Shown here: piece by piece, positions 45,902 to 54,001 of the stretch
Layout: each line of letters opens with the position of its first letter
Position numbering within the stretch: the first letter of the stretch is position 1
Origin: an uncultured Bacteroidales bacterium
Lineage (GTDB): Bacteria > Bacteroidota > Bacteroidia > Bacteroidales > F082
Assembly: GCA_900317055.1 (NCBI GenBank)
Contig: ONFF01000007.1
Coordinates: forward strand, 48,882-112,881
Length of the DNA stretch: 64,000 nucleotides
Direction of reading: 5' to 3'
Notes under the pieces: model-generated
What the model was told of the DNA's origin: nothing
The model's database searches: none
What the model saw: the letters and a program-made list of their open reading frames with translations, nothing else
Made by a program: the position numbers and the translations under genes

Positions 45902-46677
45902 TCTTCGCCGATATGTGAGGCTTGGTCGCAGATGGAGACGAAATCCTCGGCTTTCAGTGAGGCGCCGCCGATAAGACCACCGTCGACATCGGGTTGTGAG
46001 AACAGCTCGGTCGCATTCTTGGCATTGCAGCTGCCACCATAGAGGATGCGAATGTCGTCTGCTGTAGCTTCATCGTAATGTTCCTTAATCAACGAACGGA
46101 TGTAGGCATGCATCTCCTGTGCCTGCTCGGGCGTGGCGGTCTTGCCCGTACCGATAGCCCAAACGGGTTCATAGGCGATGATGGCATCGTAGATGGCATC
46201 GCCGTCCAAGTGGAACAAGCCTTTCTCCAGTTGTTCCTTGACAACCTCGAAATGACGGCCTGCCTCACGCTCTTCCAGCACCTCACCCACGCAATAAATG
46301 GGCGACATATTATTCTCAATCAGACGGTTAATCTTCTCTGCAAGGATTTCGTTGGTCTCACCAAAGTATTTCCTTCTCTCGCTGTGACCCACGATACAGT
46401 AGTCCACATCGATGGATTTCAGCATCTTGGCCGACACCTCGCCTGTGTAAGCACCCTTGTCATAAGCGCTGCAATTTTGTGCGCCCACATTGAAACGCTG
46501 TTCATCGAATTCAAAGTCGGTCAGCAGTTCAAGATAAGGGAATGGCGGGCAGATAATAACTTCGCAGTTCAAGTCATCCATTTCGTCAAGGCGGTCAAGG
46601 ATATCATCGACCAAGGTTTGTGCCTCATCGAATGTGAGGTTCATTTTCCAGTTTCCGGCTACGATTTTGCTTCTCAT
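45898..46677 (-). CDS. tpiA: Triosephosphate isomerase
   Basis: The 259-residue TIM barrel begins MRSKIVAGNWKMN with Lys11. It has His98 in CIVGHSERR, Glu170 in AYEPVWAIGTGKTA, and the phosphate-binding ILYGGSCNAKN and DGGLIGGASL. It interconverts dihydroxyacetone phosphate and glyceraldehyde 3-phosphate. It is the first gene of tpiA-prmA-giant protein. In Bacteroides, as I recall, tpiA sits next to the DoxX/DUF1599/folP genes; here those lie about 4 kb away with other genes between. Confidence 0.98.
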   Translation of the reverse strand: MRSKIVAGNWKMNLTFDEAQTLVDDILDRLDEMDDLNCEVIICPPFPYLELLTDFEFDEQRFNVGAQNCSAYDKGAYTGEVSAKMLKSIDVDYCIVGHSERRKYFGETNEILAEKINRLIENNMSPIYCVGEVLEEREAGRHFEVVKEQLEKGLFHLDGDAIYDAIIAYEPVWAIGTGKTATPEQAQEMHAYIRSLIKEHYDEATADDIRILYGGSCNAKNATELFSQPDVDGGLIGGASLKAEDFVSICDQASHIGEE

Positions 46678-46688
46678 AATTATTTTGA

Positions 46689-46714
46689 TTTAAAGATTTA
46701 AAATTCAAAATTTG
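46689..46714. repeat. AT-rich repeat TTTAAAGATTTAAAATTCAA
   Basis: The complement of this stretch occurs at about 19990-20015 upstream of eno. A related run of AATTCAAAATT units lies at 49312-49345. All are in intergenic leaders or spacers. Confidence 0.55.
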
Positions 46715-46745
46715 GACACGAGACAAATTCTCGCTATTAAAGTGC

Positions 46746-46753
46746 CAAAATTA
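46746..46753 (-). promoter_or_regulatory. -7 element of tpiA (TAATTTTG on minus strand)
   Basis: CAAAATTA on the + strand reads TAATTTTG toward tpiA, 69 bases before its ATG, with the AT-rich repeat in the leader. Confidence 0.5.
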
Positions 46754-46783
46754 CGAATTTTTCGGTTACTAACTGATTTTTTC

Positions 46784-46791
46784 TACCTTTG
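46784..46791 (+). promoter_or_regulatory. -7 element (TACCTTTG)
   Basis: TACCTTTG lies 27 bases before the ATG at 46819. Confidence 0.6.
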
Positions 46792-46818
46792 CAAAACAAT
46801 TCACAAATAGATGTTGAC

Positions 46819-47577
46819 ATGAAGAAGGCTTTTCTCTTTGTTATTCTGGCTTTTGTAAGCGTATTTTGCTTTGCCCAAGAAGAACTCCCTACGGTTGTCC
46901 CCGACCGTCCAGGCTATACTTGGGGTACTGATGTGACACCGCACCAAAAACTTATTTGGGACCATGGCTTCGGCTTCGAAAAAACACCCGAAGGAGCCAG
47001 CACACTGACTCTCAGCAGCAGTATCTTGCGTTTTGGTCTCTTCGAAAACATGGAGCTGCGCGTTGGCACCGACTTCATGATGTACAACGATGGCAATGCC
47101 AAAGAGCCCACTTTCGGTTTTAGTCCACTCACCATAGGGACAAAGCTGAAGGTTTATGAAGGTTCAGGCATCCTGCCTTCCGTCGGGCTGTTGGCCGAAG
47201 TGAAATCCCCTCATGTTGGATCAAAAGACTTGCTTCCCTCCCATCTTGCTCCATCGATGTACCTGATCTTCGAGAATCCCGTGACTGACTGGTTTGGAAT
47301 ATGCTATAATGTAGGTGAAGAATGGGACGGCGAGTCGGCCAAACCCACCACTTTTCTCGGTTTGAGCCTTAATTTCAGCTTCAACGACCAACTGGGCGCT
47401 TTTATCGAATCCTATAACTATTTGAATTCCGTGGAAGGGAACAAATATATGAGCGAAATCGGCTTCACATGGCTAGTGTCGCGACGCGTGCAATTGGATA
47501 TCGAAGGTGATTTCGACCTACAAAACCTGGGCAAATATTACGCCGTGGGCTGCGGTGTGGCTTGGATGATCAACTAG
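46819..47577 (+). CDS. MetA-pathway-like outer-membrane transporter/porin
   Basis: The ATG at 46819 gives 252 residues with a signal peptide to CFAQ. After a TVVPDRPGYTWG segment, the protein consists of amphipathic beta-strands (LTLSSSILRFGLFENMELRVGTDF, TIGTKLKVYEG, FLGLSLNFSFNDQLGAFIESYNY). It resembles the phenol-degradation MetA-pathway (PF13557) outer-membrane family, whose members start with a 'TDRP' motif. The real substrate is not known, and the phenol label should not be read literally. It is convergent with the LysM hydrolase gene. Confidence 0.7.
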   Translation: MKKAFLFVILAFVSVFCFAQEELPTVVPDRPGYTWGTDVTPHQKLIWDHGFGFEKTPEGASTLTLSSSILRFGLFENMELRVGTDFMMYNDGNAKEPTFGFSPLTIGTKLKVYEGSGILPSVGLLAEVKSPHVGSKDLLPSHLAPSMYLIFENPVTDWFGICYNVGEEWDGESAKPTTFLGLSLNFSFNDQLGAFIESYNYLNSVEGNKYMSEIGFTWLVSRRVQLDIEGDFDLQNLGKYYAVGCGVAWMIN

Positions 47578-47579
47578 TC

Positions 47580-48545
47580 TTATTTCACCCTAACCTTTCG
47601 GCCTTTCCACAATTTGGTGTTTTTCTTGAATTTGTTGAGCTTGCACAAGATGGAGACCGTGGTATAGTTCTCCACCGCAATGGAGGCCAAGGTATCGCCT
47701 TTCTTCACCACATAGTACTTCTTCCTCTCCCTGAGCCTAGGATAAACCGCCTCAACGATATTCACGGTAAACTTCTCATCCATGCCATCGAGGGCAACTT
47801 CCAGCAAGTCATTCGACATGGAGTAGGATCTGTTGACGGGTCTTCCTTTTTGCTTCAAAGAATGGGAGAACAACCAGTCGTAGGTCTGCTTGAGATAGAA
47901 GACGCGTGCCAGACGGGAATGGTTCACGCCTTCAAGACGGTCATAGAGCAATCGGGTGGTGTCGCCGCATGAGCGGATGGAGTCGACCACGCGGTCGGAA
48001 CAGCTCACTGGCACAGCATTATCAGCCGTACCATGGATAATCCAAAGCGGCAAGGTGGTCAGGCCACACAACTCTTTGTCGGATGCCCCGCCACACATCG
48101 CCATGGCGGCTGCCACACGGTCGGGATACTGATTCGCGACATCCAATGAGCCGTAACCGCCCATGCTCATGCCAAGCACATAAAAGCGGTTGGTGTCTAC
48201 CTTGTAATGGTCGTCAAGCCAGTCGTATAACGCCATCACCCTTTGAGGCTCCCAAGCCTGTTGTGCTTGAGGTGCGACCACGATGGCATTGATGGCGCGC
48301 CCCCTCATCAAAGCATGGATGGAGCCATAGCGGAGTACCATTTCCAACGAGTCACCGCTCAGGCTTTTGCCGTGCAGAAACATCACCAACGGCAACTCCT
48401 CCGCTTCCTTATAATTGTCTGGAAGATAGAGCCAAAAATCGTAACAGTCCTCGACAAAGCCGCGGCAAGCCATCAACTGCGCCCTTGTAGTCAAGGGCAA
48501 TAGGAAGAGCAGTAATATGACAAATAGCGGTTTCCTCATAGGCAT
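47580..48545 (-). CDS. Exported alpha/beta-hydrolase with C-terminal LysM domain
   Basis: The 321-residue protein has a signal peptide ending near TRAQ. An esterase-type alpha/beta-hydrolase domain (about 24-215) follows with an oxyanion region FLHGKSLSG, nucleophile GMSMGGYGS, acid IIHGTADNAVP and His in NHSRL. This is the lineage of feruloyl/acetyl esterases and PHB-depolymerase-like enzymes. After a linker, residues of about 273-321 are one LysM domain (YYVVKKGDTLASIAVENYTTVSIL...GRKVRVK), a peptidoglycan or chitin-binding module. The pairing suggests the esterase works at the cell wall. It starts 1 base after the thioesterase stop codon, so the two are co-transcribed. Confidence 0.85.
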   Translation of the reverse strand: MPMRKPLFVILLLFLLPLTTRAQLMACRGFVEDCYDFWLYLPDNYKEAEELPLVMFLHGKSLSGDSLEMVLRYGSIHALMRGRAINAIVVAPQAQQAWEPQRVMALYDWLDDHYKVDTNRFYVLGMSMGGYGSLDVANQYPDRVAAAMAMCGGASDKELCGLTTLPLWIIHGTADNAVPVSCSDRVVDSIRSCGDTTRLLYDRLEGVNHSRLARVFYLKQTYDWLFSHSLKQKGRPVNRSYSMSNDLLEVALDGMDEKFTVNIVEAVYPRLRERKKYYVVKKGDTLASIAVENYTTVSILCKLNKFKKNTKLWKGRKVRVK

Positions 48546-48546
48546 T

Positions 48547-49314
48547 TTATTCGTTCATGTCGGCGAAAACCACTTTGCAACGACAAATTTCAACAGCATC
48601 ATTGCTTTCAGGAGCGGTCTTCATCAGTCGGATATAAAACTCATTCTCAGTAATTTGTTCAAGATAAAAACTCAGTTGGTCGCCTTGGTGCGCCTCGGCA
48701 ACATAAGCAATTTCAAAACGCTTCAGCCGATGCTCACGATACCAGGCGATGTCCCACAAATCCAACACATGTTCGATATATTTTATCGAGTTGACATGCC
48801 CATTAATATCGATGTCGTTATAGCAGATGTCCAGTGTCTTCACCAATTCGGCATTGTGATCCATTTTCACGCGACCGCCTTTCTCAACTGGGCAAGGTTT
48901 GTCAACCACAATCCATTCTTTAATCGCACCGTTGTCGATGGAATAGATGTCCGTTGGTTGTCGTGTTTCCGTATCAATCATGGCCCAAATGGAGCGACCG
49001 TAACCATAGATTTTCCCTTTGCCATCCGACACGCAGAAGTTACGGCTGGTGAAGAACCTCATGGCACTTTCCACCCAGGTCTCAATCGTAAAATGCTCGT
49101 ACTGCATCGGCATCTCCTCCATCTCGATAACTAACCGTGACAGCACCCACGAGCGTTGTATGGTCATCAAATACTTCATGCCAAAGCCACGGTCAGTGGA
49201 ATGGAAATCAGCGGCATTGAGCATCTGATTGCCCAAATACCCCAAAAACATCCTTCCTGAAAAATCACAATGGAAGGGCTCTGCTATGAATTCGTATGTA
49301 CCTATTTTATTCAA
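48547..49314 (-). CDS. Acyl-ACP thioesterase (FatA-like)
   Basis: The 255-residue protein has two hot-dog domains. The first includes DFSGRMFLGYLGNQMLNAADFH. The second has the catalytic-type CYNDIDINGHVNSIKYIEHVLD with the Asn-x-His pair typical of FatA/FatB and their bacterial relatives (PF01643). SWVLSRLVIEMEEMPMQYE and RSIWAMIDTETRQPTDI are further family blocks. It releases fatty acids from acyl carrier protein. It is the first gene of a two-gene unit with the LysM hydrolase. Confidence 0.9.
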   Translation of the reverse strand: MNKIGTYEFIAEPFHCDFSGRMFLGYLGNQMLNAADFHSTDRGFGMKYLMTIQRSWVLSRLVIEMEEMPMQYEHFTIETWVESAMRFFTSRNFCVSDGKGKIYGYGRSIWAMIDTETRQPTDIYSIDNGAIKEWIVVDKPCPVEKGGRVKMDHNAELVKTLDICYNDIDINGHVNSIKYIEHVLDLWDIAWYREHRLKRFEIAYVAEAHQGDQLSFYLEQITENEFYIRLMKTAPESNDAVEICRCKVVFADMNE

Positions 49315-49465
49315 GATTCAAAATTTAAAATTCAAAATTCAAAATTCCCATTTGTCAACTGAACAACTGATAACTGGTTTACTGGACTGTTTCTTCCGTC
49401 TTCACGGAATGAGGCCTCGCAGTGACGCAAAGCGACAACTGAACAACTGAATAACTGAACAAGTG
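49315..49465. repeat. Repeat-rich spacer
   Basis: It contains AATTCAAAATT units (49312-49345), a stretch GTCTTCACGGAATGAGGCCT, and AACTGAACAACTGAATAACT (about 49432-49455). The last is the same element as at 10843-10875. There is no coding potential. A promoter for the thioesterase could not be identified. Confidence 0.7.
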
Positions 49466-50533
49466 CTAACTAATTCTCACCCTCGGGTCAATGATCCCAT
49501 AAATGATATCTACCACGATATTCACAATAATCAGCATGACCGCGATTAAAAGCACCGCACCCATGATGACCGGAAAATCGTACTTATCCAATGCATCGAC
49601 TACCACCACGCCAATGCCTTTCCAGTCGAAGACATACTCCACGAAGACGGCACCCGCCAGCAGCGAGGCAAACCAGCCTGAAACGGCCGTTACAACAGGG
49701 TTCAAGGCATTGCGCAAGGCATGGACGCAGATGACGCGCCACGGCTTCAGTCCTTTGGCTCGTGCTGTGCGTACATAGTCCATCGACATGGCTTCTAACA
49801 AGGAAGTTCGGGTCAACTCGGTCACAACCGCCAAAGGACGCATGCCCAAAGTTAAGGCAGGAAGAATGAGGTTGCGCAAGCTGAGAAACTCTCCCCTGCC
49901 GTATTCATCGACGGTATATAGGCTGCCCGTCATACTCAAGCCTGTATAGTGTTCGAGTAAGAATCCGAAAATCCATGCCATCAAGATGGCGGCAAAGAAC
50001 GAGGGCAACGACATGCCTATGGTGGTGATGAACAATGTCAGCTTATTGATGAACTTTGTGTTGATGACAGCTGCTAAAATGCCTATAATCAAGCCCAAAA
50101 CCATAGCGATGGAGATGGACACTGCTGCCAACAACAAGGTATTCGGGAAGGCCTCGCCCAAGATGTCGGAAACCCTGCGCTTGCTTTGGTACGACATGCG
50201 TAGATAAGGTCCTTTCAGCACGATGGCAGTCGCTCCAATGGTCGCCAATTTGGCATAGTGCCCGATTTTGTCCAGCTTTTGCGTGCCTTTTGAAACATCG
50301 TAAAACGAAATCGGAACAAGGTCGTTGAGATAATCGACATACTGTTTCCCAAGGCTTTGGTTCATGCCGAGTTCCTCGCGGATGGCATTCACCGAGGCTT
50401 CGTCGGCACGCTGGCCGAGCATCATCTGGGCAGGGTCGCCGGGCAGGATATTGAACAGGAAAAACACCAGTGTCGCAACGCCCCAAAGCACCGCGATACC
50501 GTATAGCAATTTCCTAATCACATAAGCACCCAT
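49466..50533 (-). CDS. Peptide/nickel-type ABC transporter permease (DppB/OppB-like)
   Basis: The 355-residue membrane protein has an N-terminal helix (KLLYGIAVLWGVATLVFFLFNILPGDPAQMMLG), about 110 periplasmic residues, and five further helices. The conserved EAMSMDYVRTARAKGL is the EAA loop that contacts the ATPase. VEYVFDWKGIGVVVVDALDKYDFPVIMG is typical of the DppB branch. No second permease, ATPase or binding protein is nearby, so the rest of the transporter must lie elsewhere. It begins 4 bases after the DoxX-type gene stop, so it is co-transcribed with DUF1599 and DoxX genes. Confidence 0.92.
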   Translation of the reverse strand: MGAYVIRKLLYGIAVLWGVATLVFFLFNILPGDPAQMMLGQRADEASVNAIREELGMNQSLGKQYVDYLNDLVPISFYDVSKGTQKLDKIGHYAKLATIGATAIVLKGPYLRMSYQSKRRVSDILGEAFPNTLLLAAVSISIAMVLGLIIGILAAVINTKFINKLTLFITTIGMSLPSFFAAILMAWIFGFLLEHYTGLSMTGSLYTVDEYGRGEFLSLRNLILPALTLGMRPLAVVTELTRTSLLEAMSMDYVRTARAKGLKPWRVICVHALRNALNPVVTAVSGWFASLLAGAVFVEYVFDWKGIGVVVVDALDKYDFPVIMGAVLLIAVMLIIVNIVVDIIYGIIDPRVRIS

Positions 50534-50537
50534 GTCG

Positions 50538-51779
50538 TCACAAAACCTTCAAAACCTTATTGAAATCCACAGCGCTCCATTTGTCCTTCACCAAGCCGTT
50601 ATCCAACCATATCAGTCCAGGATTGTAGCGCACTATCGGCTTGATTTCCAGCTCATCGGCATAATATACTTCATAGAGAAAATCATATTTCTCTCGCAGT
50701 TGTTCCACATATTCCGGCTCATTGGCGACCGTCCATATCACAATATAACCTTGGTTTCCTGCGGTTTCCGTGATTGTCCGAACCTTCTCCCATTCCTTTT
50801 CGGTCACCTTGCTCAAGTCGTGCGAAGTGAACATCAGCAGATTTTCGGTGTTCAAGATGGATTCCGTGACATCATTGCCGTCCTCATCCAAGGCTGTAAA
50901 GCCCAGGTAATTGGCACCGCCTTCTGTCCTTTGGTCGACAAACTCCCATTGCGACATCCACACCGAGTCGTTCCATGGATAATTCGGCGAAATGTACTCC
51001 TTGGTCTCCCCTGTCGCTTTATTTCTGTAAATGAGATAAGTACGAGCTTCCTCAGCAGGTTCGGCATTCAACTGCTTGCCCACCTTCCAGTTCATGAAAT
51101 CGATGACAGGCAGGTGACGGTAATTGTAGATCTCGAATCCCAAGAAAGCCGCGGCAAAGAAACCACCAATGAGGAGCTGAGCTATGAATCCAAGCCTGTT
51201 TTTCAGTTGCTTGTTATTGATAATCAAAGGAGCAAGCACAGCATCGATGACAAGGTTCTTATAGAATGTCTGCCAGTTGCTCATCTTGATGGCCGTACCG
51301 AAACAGCCACAGTCGGGCACGAGGTCGTACAAGGCATCGAAAAGCGTCGTGAAGGTGAAAAACAGCATTAACAAAGTGGCACCAAGCACCGCCAATCGAG
51401 GCAGCACCTTGGTAATCAAGCAAATTCCAACCAAAAACTCTGCCAAAATCATCAACATAGCTAATACCAGCGCAAAGTCGTTCAGCCAGGTCATGCCATA
51501 GACGGCAAGGTAGTCGAGCATCTTGTATTTCGTTCCAAGTGGATCGACACCCTTTGTGAAGCTGCTGAAAATGAACAAGGCACCCACCAACAGACGGCAA
51601 ATGGTCAAGGCAGCATTGGAGTATTTTTTGCTAAAAATAAAGGAAACCAATAGGTTAAGCAGCAAAATGGCCAAAAACCAAATATGGTATTCAGGCAGGA
51701 AATAAATTCCCACCGCCGATGCCAGCGCCACTAAAATGCTTAGCCAAGGAATCGTTGTCGTTTTCTTTTTCTTTCTCAT
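50538..51779 (-). CDS. BT_3928-like membrane protein with DoxX domain and periplasmic tail
   Basis: The ATG at 51779 gives 413 residues (a TTG two codons earlier is possible). After a basic start there are two helices, then a DoxX/MauE-like four-helix unit with CRLLVGALFIFSSFTKGVDPLGT and the conserved PDCGCFG. A long soluble C-terminal part (about 220-413) with a thioredoxin-like feel follows (LMFTSHDLSKV...VRTITETAGNQGYIVIWTVANEPEYV). Such DoxX/MauE proteins are thought to act in envelope redox. The family is conserved in Bacteroidales next to folP and tpiA. It lies 24 bases after the DUF1599 gene. Confidence 0.85.
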   Translation of the reverse strand: MRKKKKTTTIPWLSILVALASAVGIYFLPEYHIWFLAILLLNLLVSFIFSKKYSNAALTICRLLVGALFIFSSFTKGVDPLGTKYKMLDYLAVYGMTWLNDFALVLAMLMILAEFLVGICLITKVLPRLAVLGATLLMLFFTFTTLFDALYDLVPDCGCFGTAIKMSNWQTFYKNLVIDAVLAPLIINNKQLKNRLGFIAQLLIGGFFAAAFLGFEIYNYRHLPVIDFMNWKVGKQLNAEPAEEARTYLIYRNKATGETKEYISPNYPWNDSVWMSQWEFVDQRTEGGANYLGFTALDEDGNDVTESILNTENLLMFTSHDLSKVTEKEWEKVRTITETAGNQGYIVIWTVANEPEYVEQLREKYDFLYEVYYADELEIKPIVRYNPGLIWLDNGLVKDKWSAVDFNKVLKVL

Positions 51780-51803
51780 AGTCAATTAGTTTTGGCCGTG
51801 TGT

Positions 51804-52346
51804 TTATTCGCTCATCAGAATCAGAGCGAACACGGCGTAGTTGATCATATCATAATAGTTGGCGTCAAGTCCCTCGGAAACAAGCGTTTTTCCACCATGA
51901 TCCTCGATGCTTTTGGTGCGCAACACCTTACTCATAATGAGGTCGGTGATGGAGCTGACGCGCATGTCGCGCCATGCCTCATCGTAGTCGTGGTTCTTGC
52001 GCGTCATCAATTCGTATGCCTCCGTGGTGACCTTATCGTATAAGGCGGTAGCTTCCTCGGAAGTCAAGTCGGGCTGGTCGACCACACCGAGTTGGAGCTG
52101 GATAATGCCCATCGCCGCATAGTTGACAATGCCTATGAACTCAGGCTCAATGCCTTCATCTACAAGTTGCTCTGCGGTCGTTTGCAAGGTTCTGATTCTC
52201 TTTACCTTGATAAAAATCTGATCGGTGATGGAAGGCGTTCTCAAAATGCGCCAAGCCGGACCGTAGTCCTTCATCTTGTCGATAAACAGCTTGCGGCATT
52301 GCGCCAAAACAGTATGAAATTGGGTTTTTGTATCTTTTTTTGGCAT
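51804..52346 (-). CDS. DUF1599 protein (tandem)
   Basis: The 180-residue protein contains two copies of the DUF1599 fold: FIDKMKDYGPAWRILRTPSITDQIFIKVKRIRTLQ (about 22-85) and LMTRKNHDYDEAWRDMRVSSITDLIMSKVLRTKSIED (about 113-170). Each ends in INYA(A/V). The all-helical fold resembles MazG-like nucleotide pyrophosphatases, and the family has been called 'nucleotide modification associated'. A role in nucleotide clean-up is an inference. It is the first gene of DUF1599-DoxX-permease and diverges from folP across a palindromic promoter. Confidence 0.9.
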   Translation of the reverse strand: MPKKDTKTQFHTVLAQCRKLFIDKMKDYGPAWRILRTPSITDQIFIKVKRIRTLQTTAEQLVDEGIEPEFIGIVNYAAMGIIQLQLGVVDQPDLTSEEATALYDKVTTEAYELMTRKNHDYDEAWRDMRVSSITDLIMSKVLRTKSIEDHGGKTLVSEGLDANYYDMINYAVFALILMSE

Positions 52347-52354
52347 GAAAAATG

Positions 52355-52370
52355 TATTTTTGCAAAAATA
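52355..52370. promoter_or_regulatory. Perfectly palindromic divergent promoter (two abutting -7 elements)
   Basis: TATTTTTGCAAAAATA is a 16-bp perfect palindrome made of TATTTTTG for folP (52355-52362) and its mirror for DUF1599 (52363-52370). The predicted start sites of the two transcripts cross, leaving very short leaders before the ATGs at 52383 and 52346. Confidence 0.7.
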
Positions 52371-52382
52371 AAACTTTTTTCA

Positions 52383-53231
52383 ATGCTGCAACTCAATTTG
52401 GGCAATAAAGCCCTCATTTTCGATCGCCCCGCTGTCATGGGCATCCTTAATGTGACGCCCGACTCGTTCTCCGACGGTGGACGCTACAACCAGATGGACA
52501 AGGCATTGCAACACTGCGAACAGATGCTTGCCGAGGGTGCCGACTTCATCGACATCGGCGGCTGCTCCACACGACCCAACAATGCCATCGCAACGGAACA
52601 AGAGGAACTGGAGCGCGTCATTCCTATCCTGAAAGCTATCAAAACGGCCTTTCCCGAAGCCTTGATTTCCATCGACACTTCCCGAAAGAATGTGGCTCAA
52701 GCCTGCATTGCCGAAGGTGCCGATCTCATCAACGACATCTCGGGCGGATTGTTTGACAAGGATATGTTGCCTTACATCGGAGAGAACCACATTCCTTATG
52801 TGATGATGCACTGCATTGGTACACCCGAAACCATGCACCAATACACGCTTGGTGGTGACATTCACCAAACCGTGCTGGGCTTTTTCAGGCAGCAATGTGA
52901 AGTTTTGGAAGCCTATGGCGAGCAACAAATCATCCTTGACCCTGGCATCGGTTTCGGCAAAAGCCTTGAAGCCAATTATCAGTTGCTCAGCGACTTGAAT
53001 AAGTATCGCTATAACAATCTGCCCATCCTCATCGGCATTTCGCGGAAGTCTTTAATAAACAAGGTGCTGCACACCACACCCGACACGGCCGAAAACGGGA
53101 CGACGGTACTCAACACCGTTGCCTTGCTCAATGGTGCCGACATCCTGCGCGTCCATGATGTGAAAAATGCACGCGAGGCCATCGAATTGGTCGGGAGTTT
53201 TTGTAATTTTGCACAAAATTTGGAATCATGA
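52383..53231 (+). CDS. folP: Dihydropteroate synthase
   Basis: The ATG at 52383 gives 282 residues; upstream in-frame codons overlap the divergent DUF1599 gene and are not used. The family signatures are MGILNVTPDSFSDGG, ADFIDIGGCSTRPN, ISIDTSRKNVAQACIAEGADLINDISGG and ILDPGIGFGKS. GISRKSLI, with the Arg/Lys that bind substrate, follows. It joins pABA to dihydropterin pyrophosphate and is the sulfonamide target. The stop overlaps the cdaA start (ATGA), so the two are coupled. Confidence 0.97.
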   Translation: MLQLNLGNKALIFDRPAVMGILNVTPDSFSDGGRYNQMDKALQHCEQMLAEGADFIDIGGCSTRPNNAIATEQEELERVIPILKAIKTAFPEALISIDTSRKNVAQACIAEGADLINDISGGLFDKDMLPYIGENHIPYVMMHCIGTPETMHQYTLGGDIHQTVLGFFRQQCEVLEAYGEQQIILDPGIGFGKSLEANYQLLSDLNKYRYNNLPILIGISRKSLINKVLHTTPDTAENGTTVLNTVALLNGADILRVHDVKNAREAIELVGSFCNFAQNLES

Positions 53232-54001
53232 TCGACCTTTTCATACAAGTCCGCGTCTTTGATATCATCGACATCATTTTGGTGGCCGCCTTGTTCTTTG
53301 GGCTCTACCGCCTGCTGAAAGGCACCTCCGCCATGAGCATCTTCATCGGCATCGTGGCGCTTTTCCTTATCTGGCAATTGGTCAAGTTCTTGCAGATGGA
53401 GATGCTGACAGCCATCCTTGGGGCCTTTGTCAGCGTAGGCTTCATTGCGCTAATCATCATCTTCCAGCCCGAGATACGCCGGTTCCTGTTCACCATCGGC
53501 GCACAAGCCCAAGAAGGCAAGCTCACTCGAAAGTTTAAGTTCCTGAGAGTCAGAAGTAATGTGGATTTGGACATTGATGCACTCACCAAGGCTTGTCTCA
53601 ATATGTCGGACATCAAGCAAGGTGCACTCATCCTGCTAACGCGCAAAAACAATCTGGACGACATTGTCACAACGGGCGTGTTGGTTAATGCCGACATCAG
53701 CAACCCATTGATTGAGAACATCTTCTTCAAAAACAGTCCTCTGCACGACGGCGCCATGGTCATCCGCCACAACCGCATCACAGCTGCTCGTTGCATCCTT
53801 CCCGTGACACAAAAGACCAACATCCCCGGACATTATGGCTTGCGCCACCGTGCCGCCATTGGCGTGACTGAAGTCAACGACTGCATCGCCCTCGTGGTCT
53901 CTGAGGAAACGGGAAACATAAGCATGGTGACAGGTGGAGAGATTCGCACTGTCAAGCCTTCGGAGTTGAAGGAAATGATAGAAAATGAGTTGAGAGTTTA
54001 G
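53228..54001 (+). CDS. cdaA: Diadenylate cyclase CdaA
   Basis: The 257-residue protein has three N-terminal membrane helices (IIDIILVAALFFGLYRLL, MSIFIGIVALFLIWQLV, ILGAFVSVGFIALIIIF). A DisA_N catalytic domain follows with NSPLHDGAMVI (DGA motif) and YGLRHRAAIGVTE (RHR motif). It makes cyclic di-AMP from two ATP. In Firmicutes cdaA is linked to cdaR and glmM; here it is coupled to folP, as in other Bacteroidetes. Its stop codon overlaps the stop of the convergent lipoprotein gene by 3-4 bases. Confidence 0.96.
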   Translation: MIDLFIQVRVFDIIDIILVAALFFGLYRLLKGTSAMSIFIGIVALFLIWQLVKFLQMEMLTAILGAFVSVGFIALIIIFQPEIRRFLFTIGAQAQEGKLTRKFKFLRVRSNVDLDIDALTKACLNMSDIKQGALILLTRKNNLDDIVTTGVLVNADISNPLIENIFFKNSPLHDGAMVIRHNRITAARCILPVTQKTNIPGHYGLRHRAAIGVTEVNDCIALVVSEETGNISMVTGGEIRTVKPSELKEMIENELRV

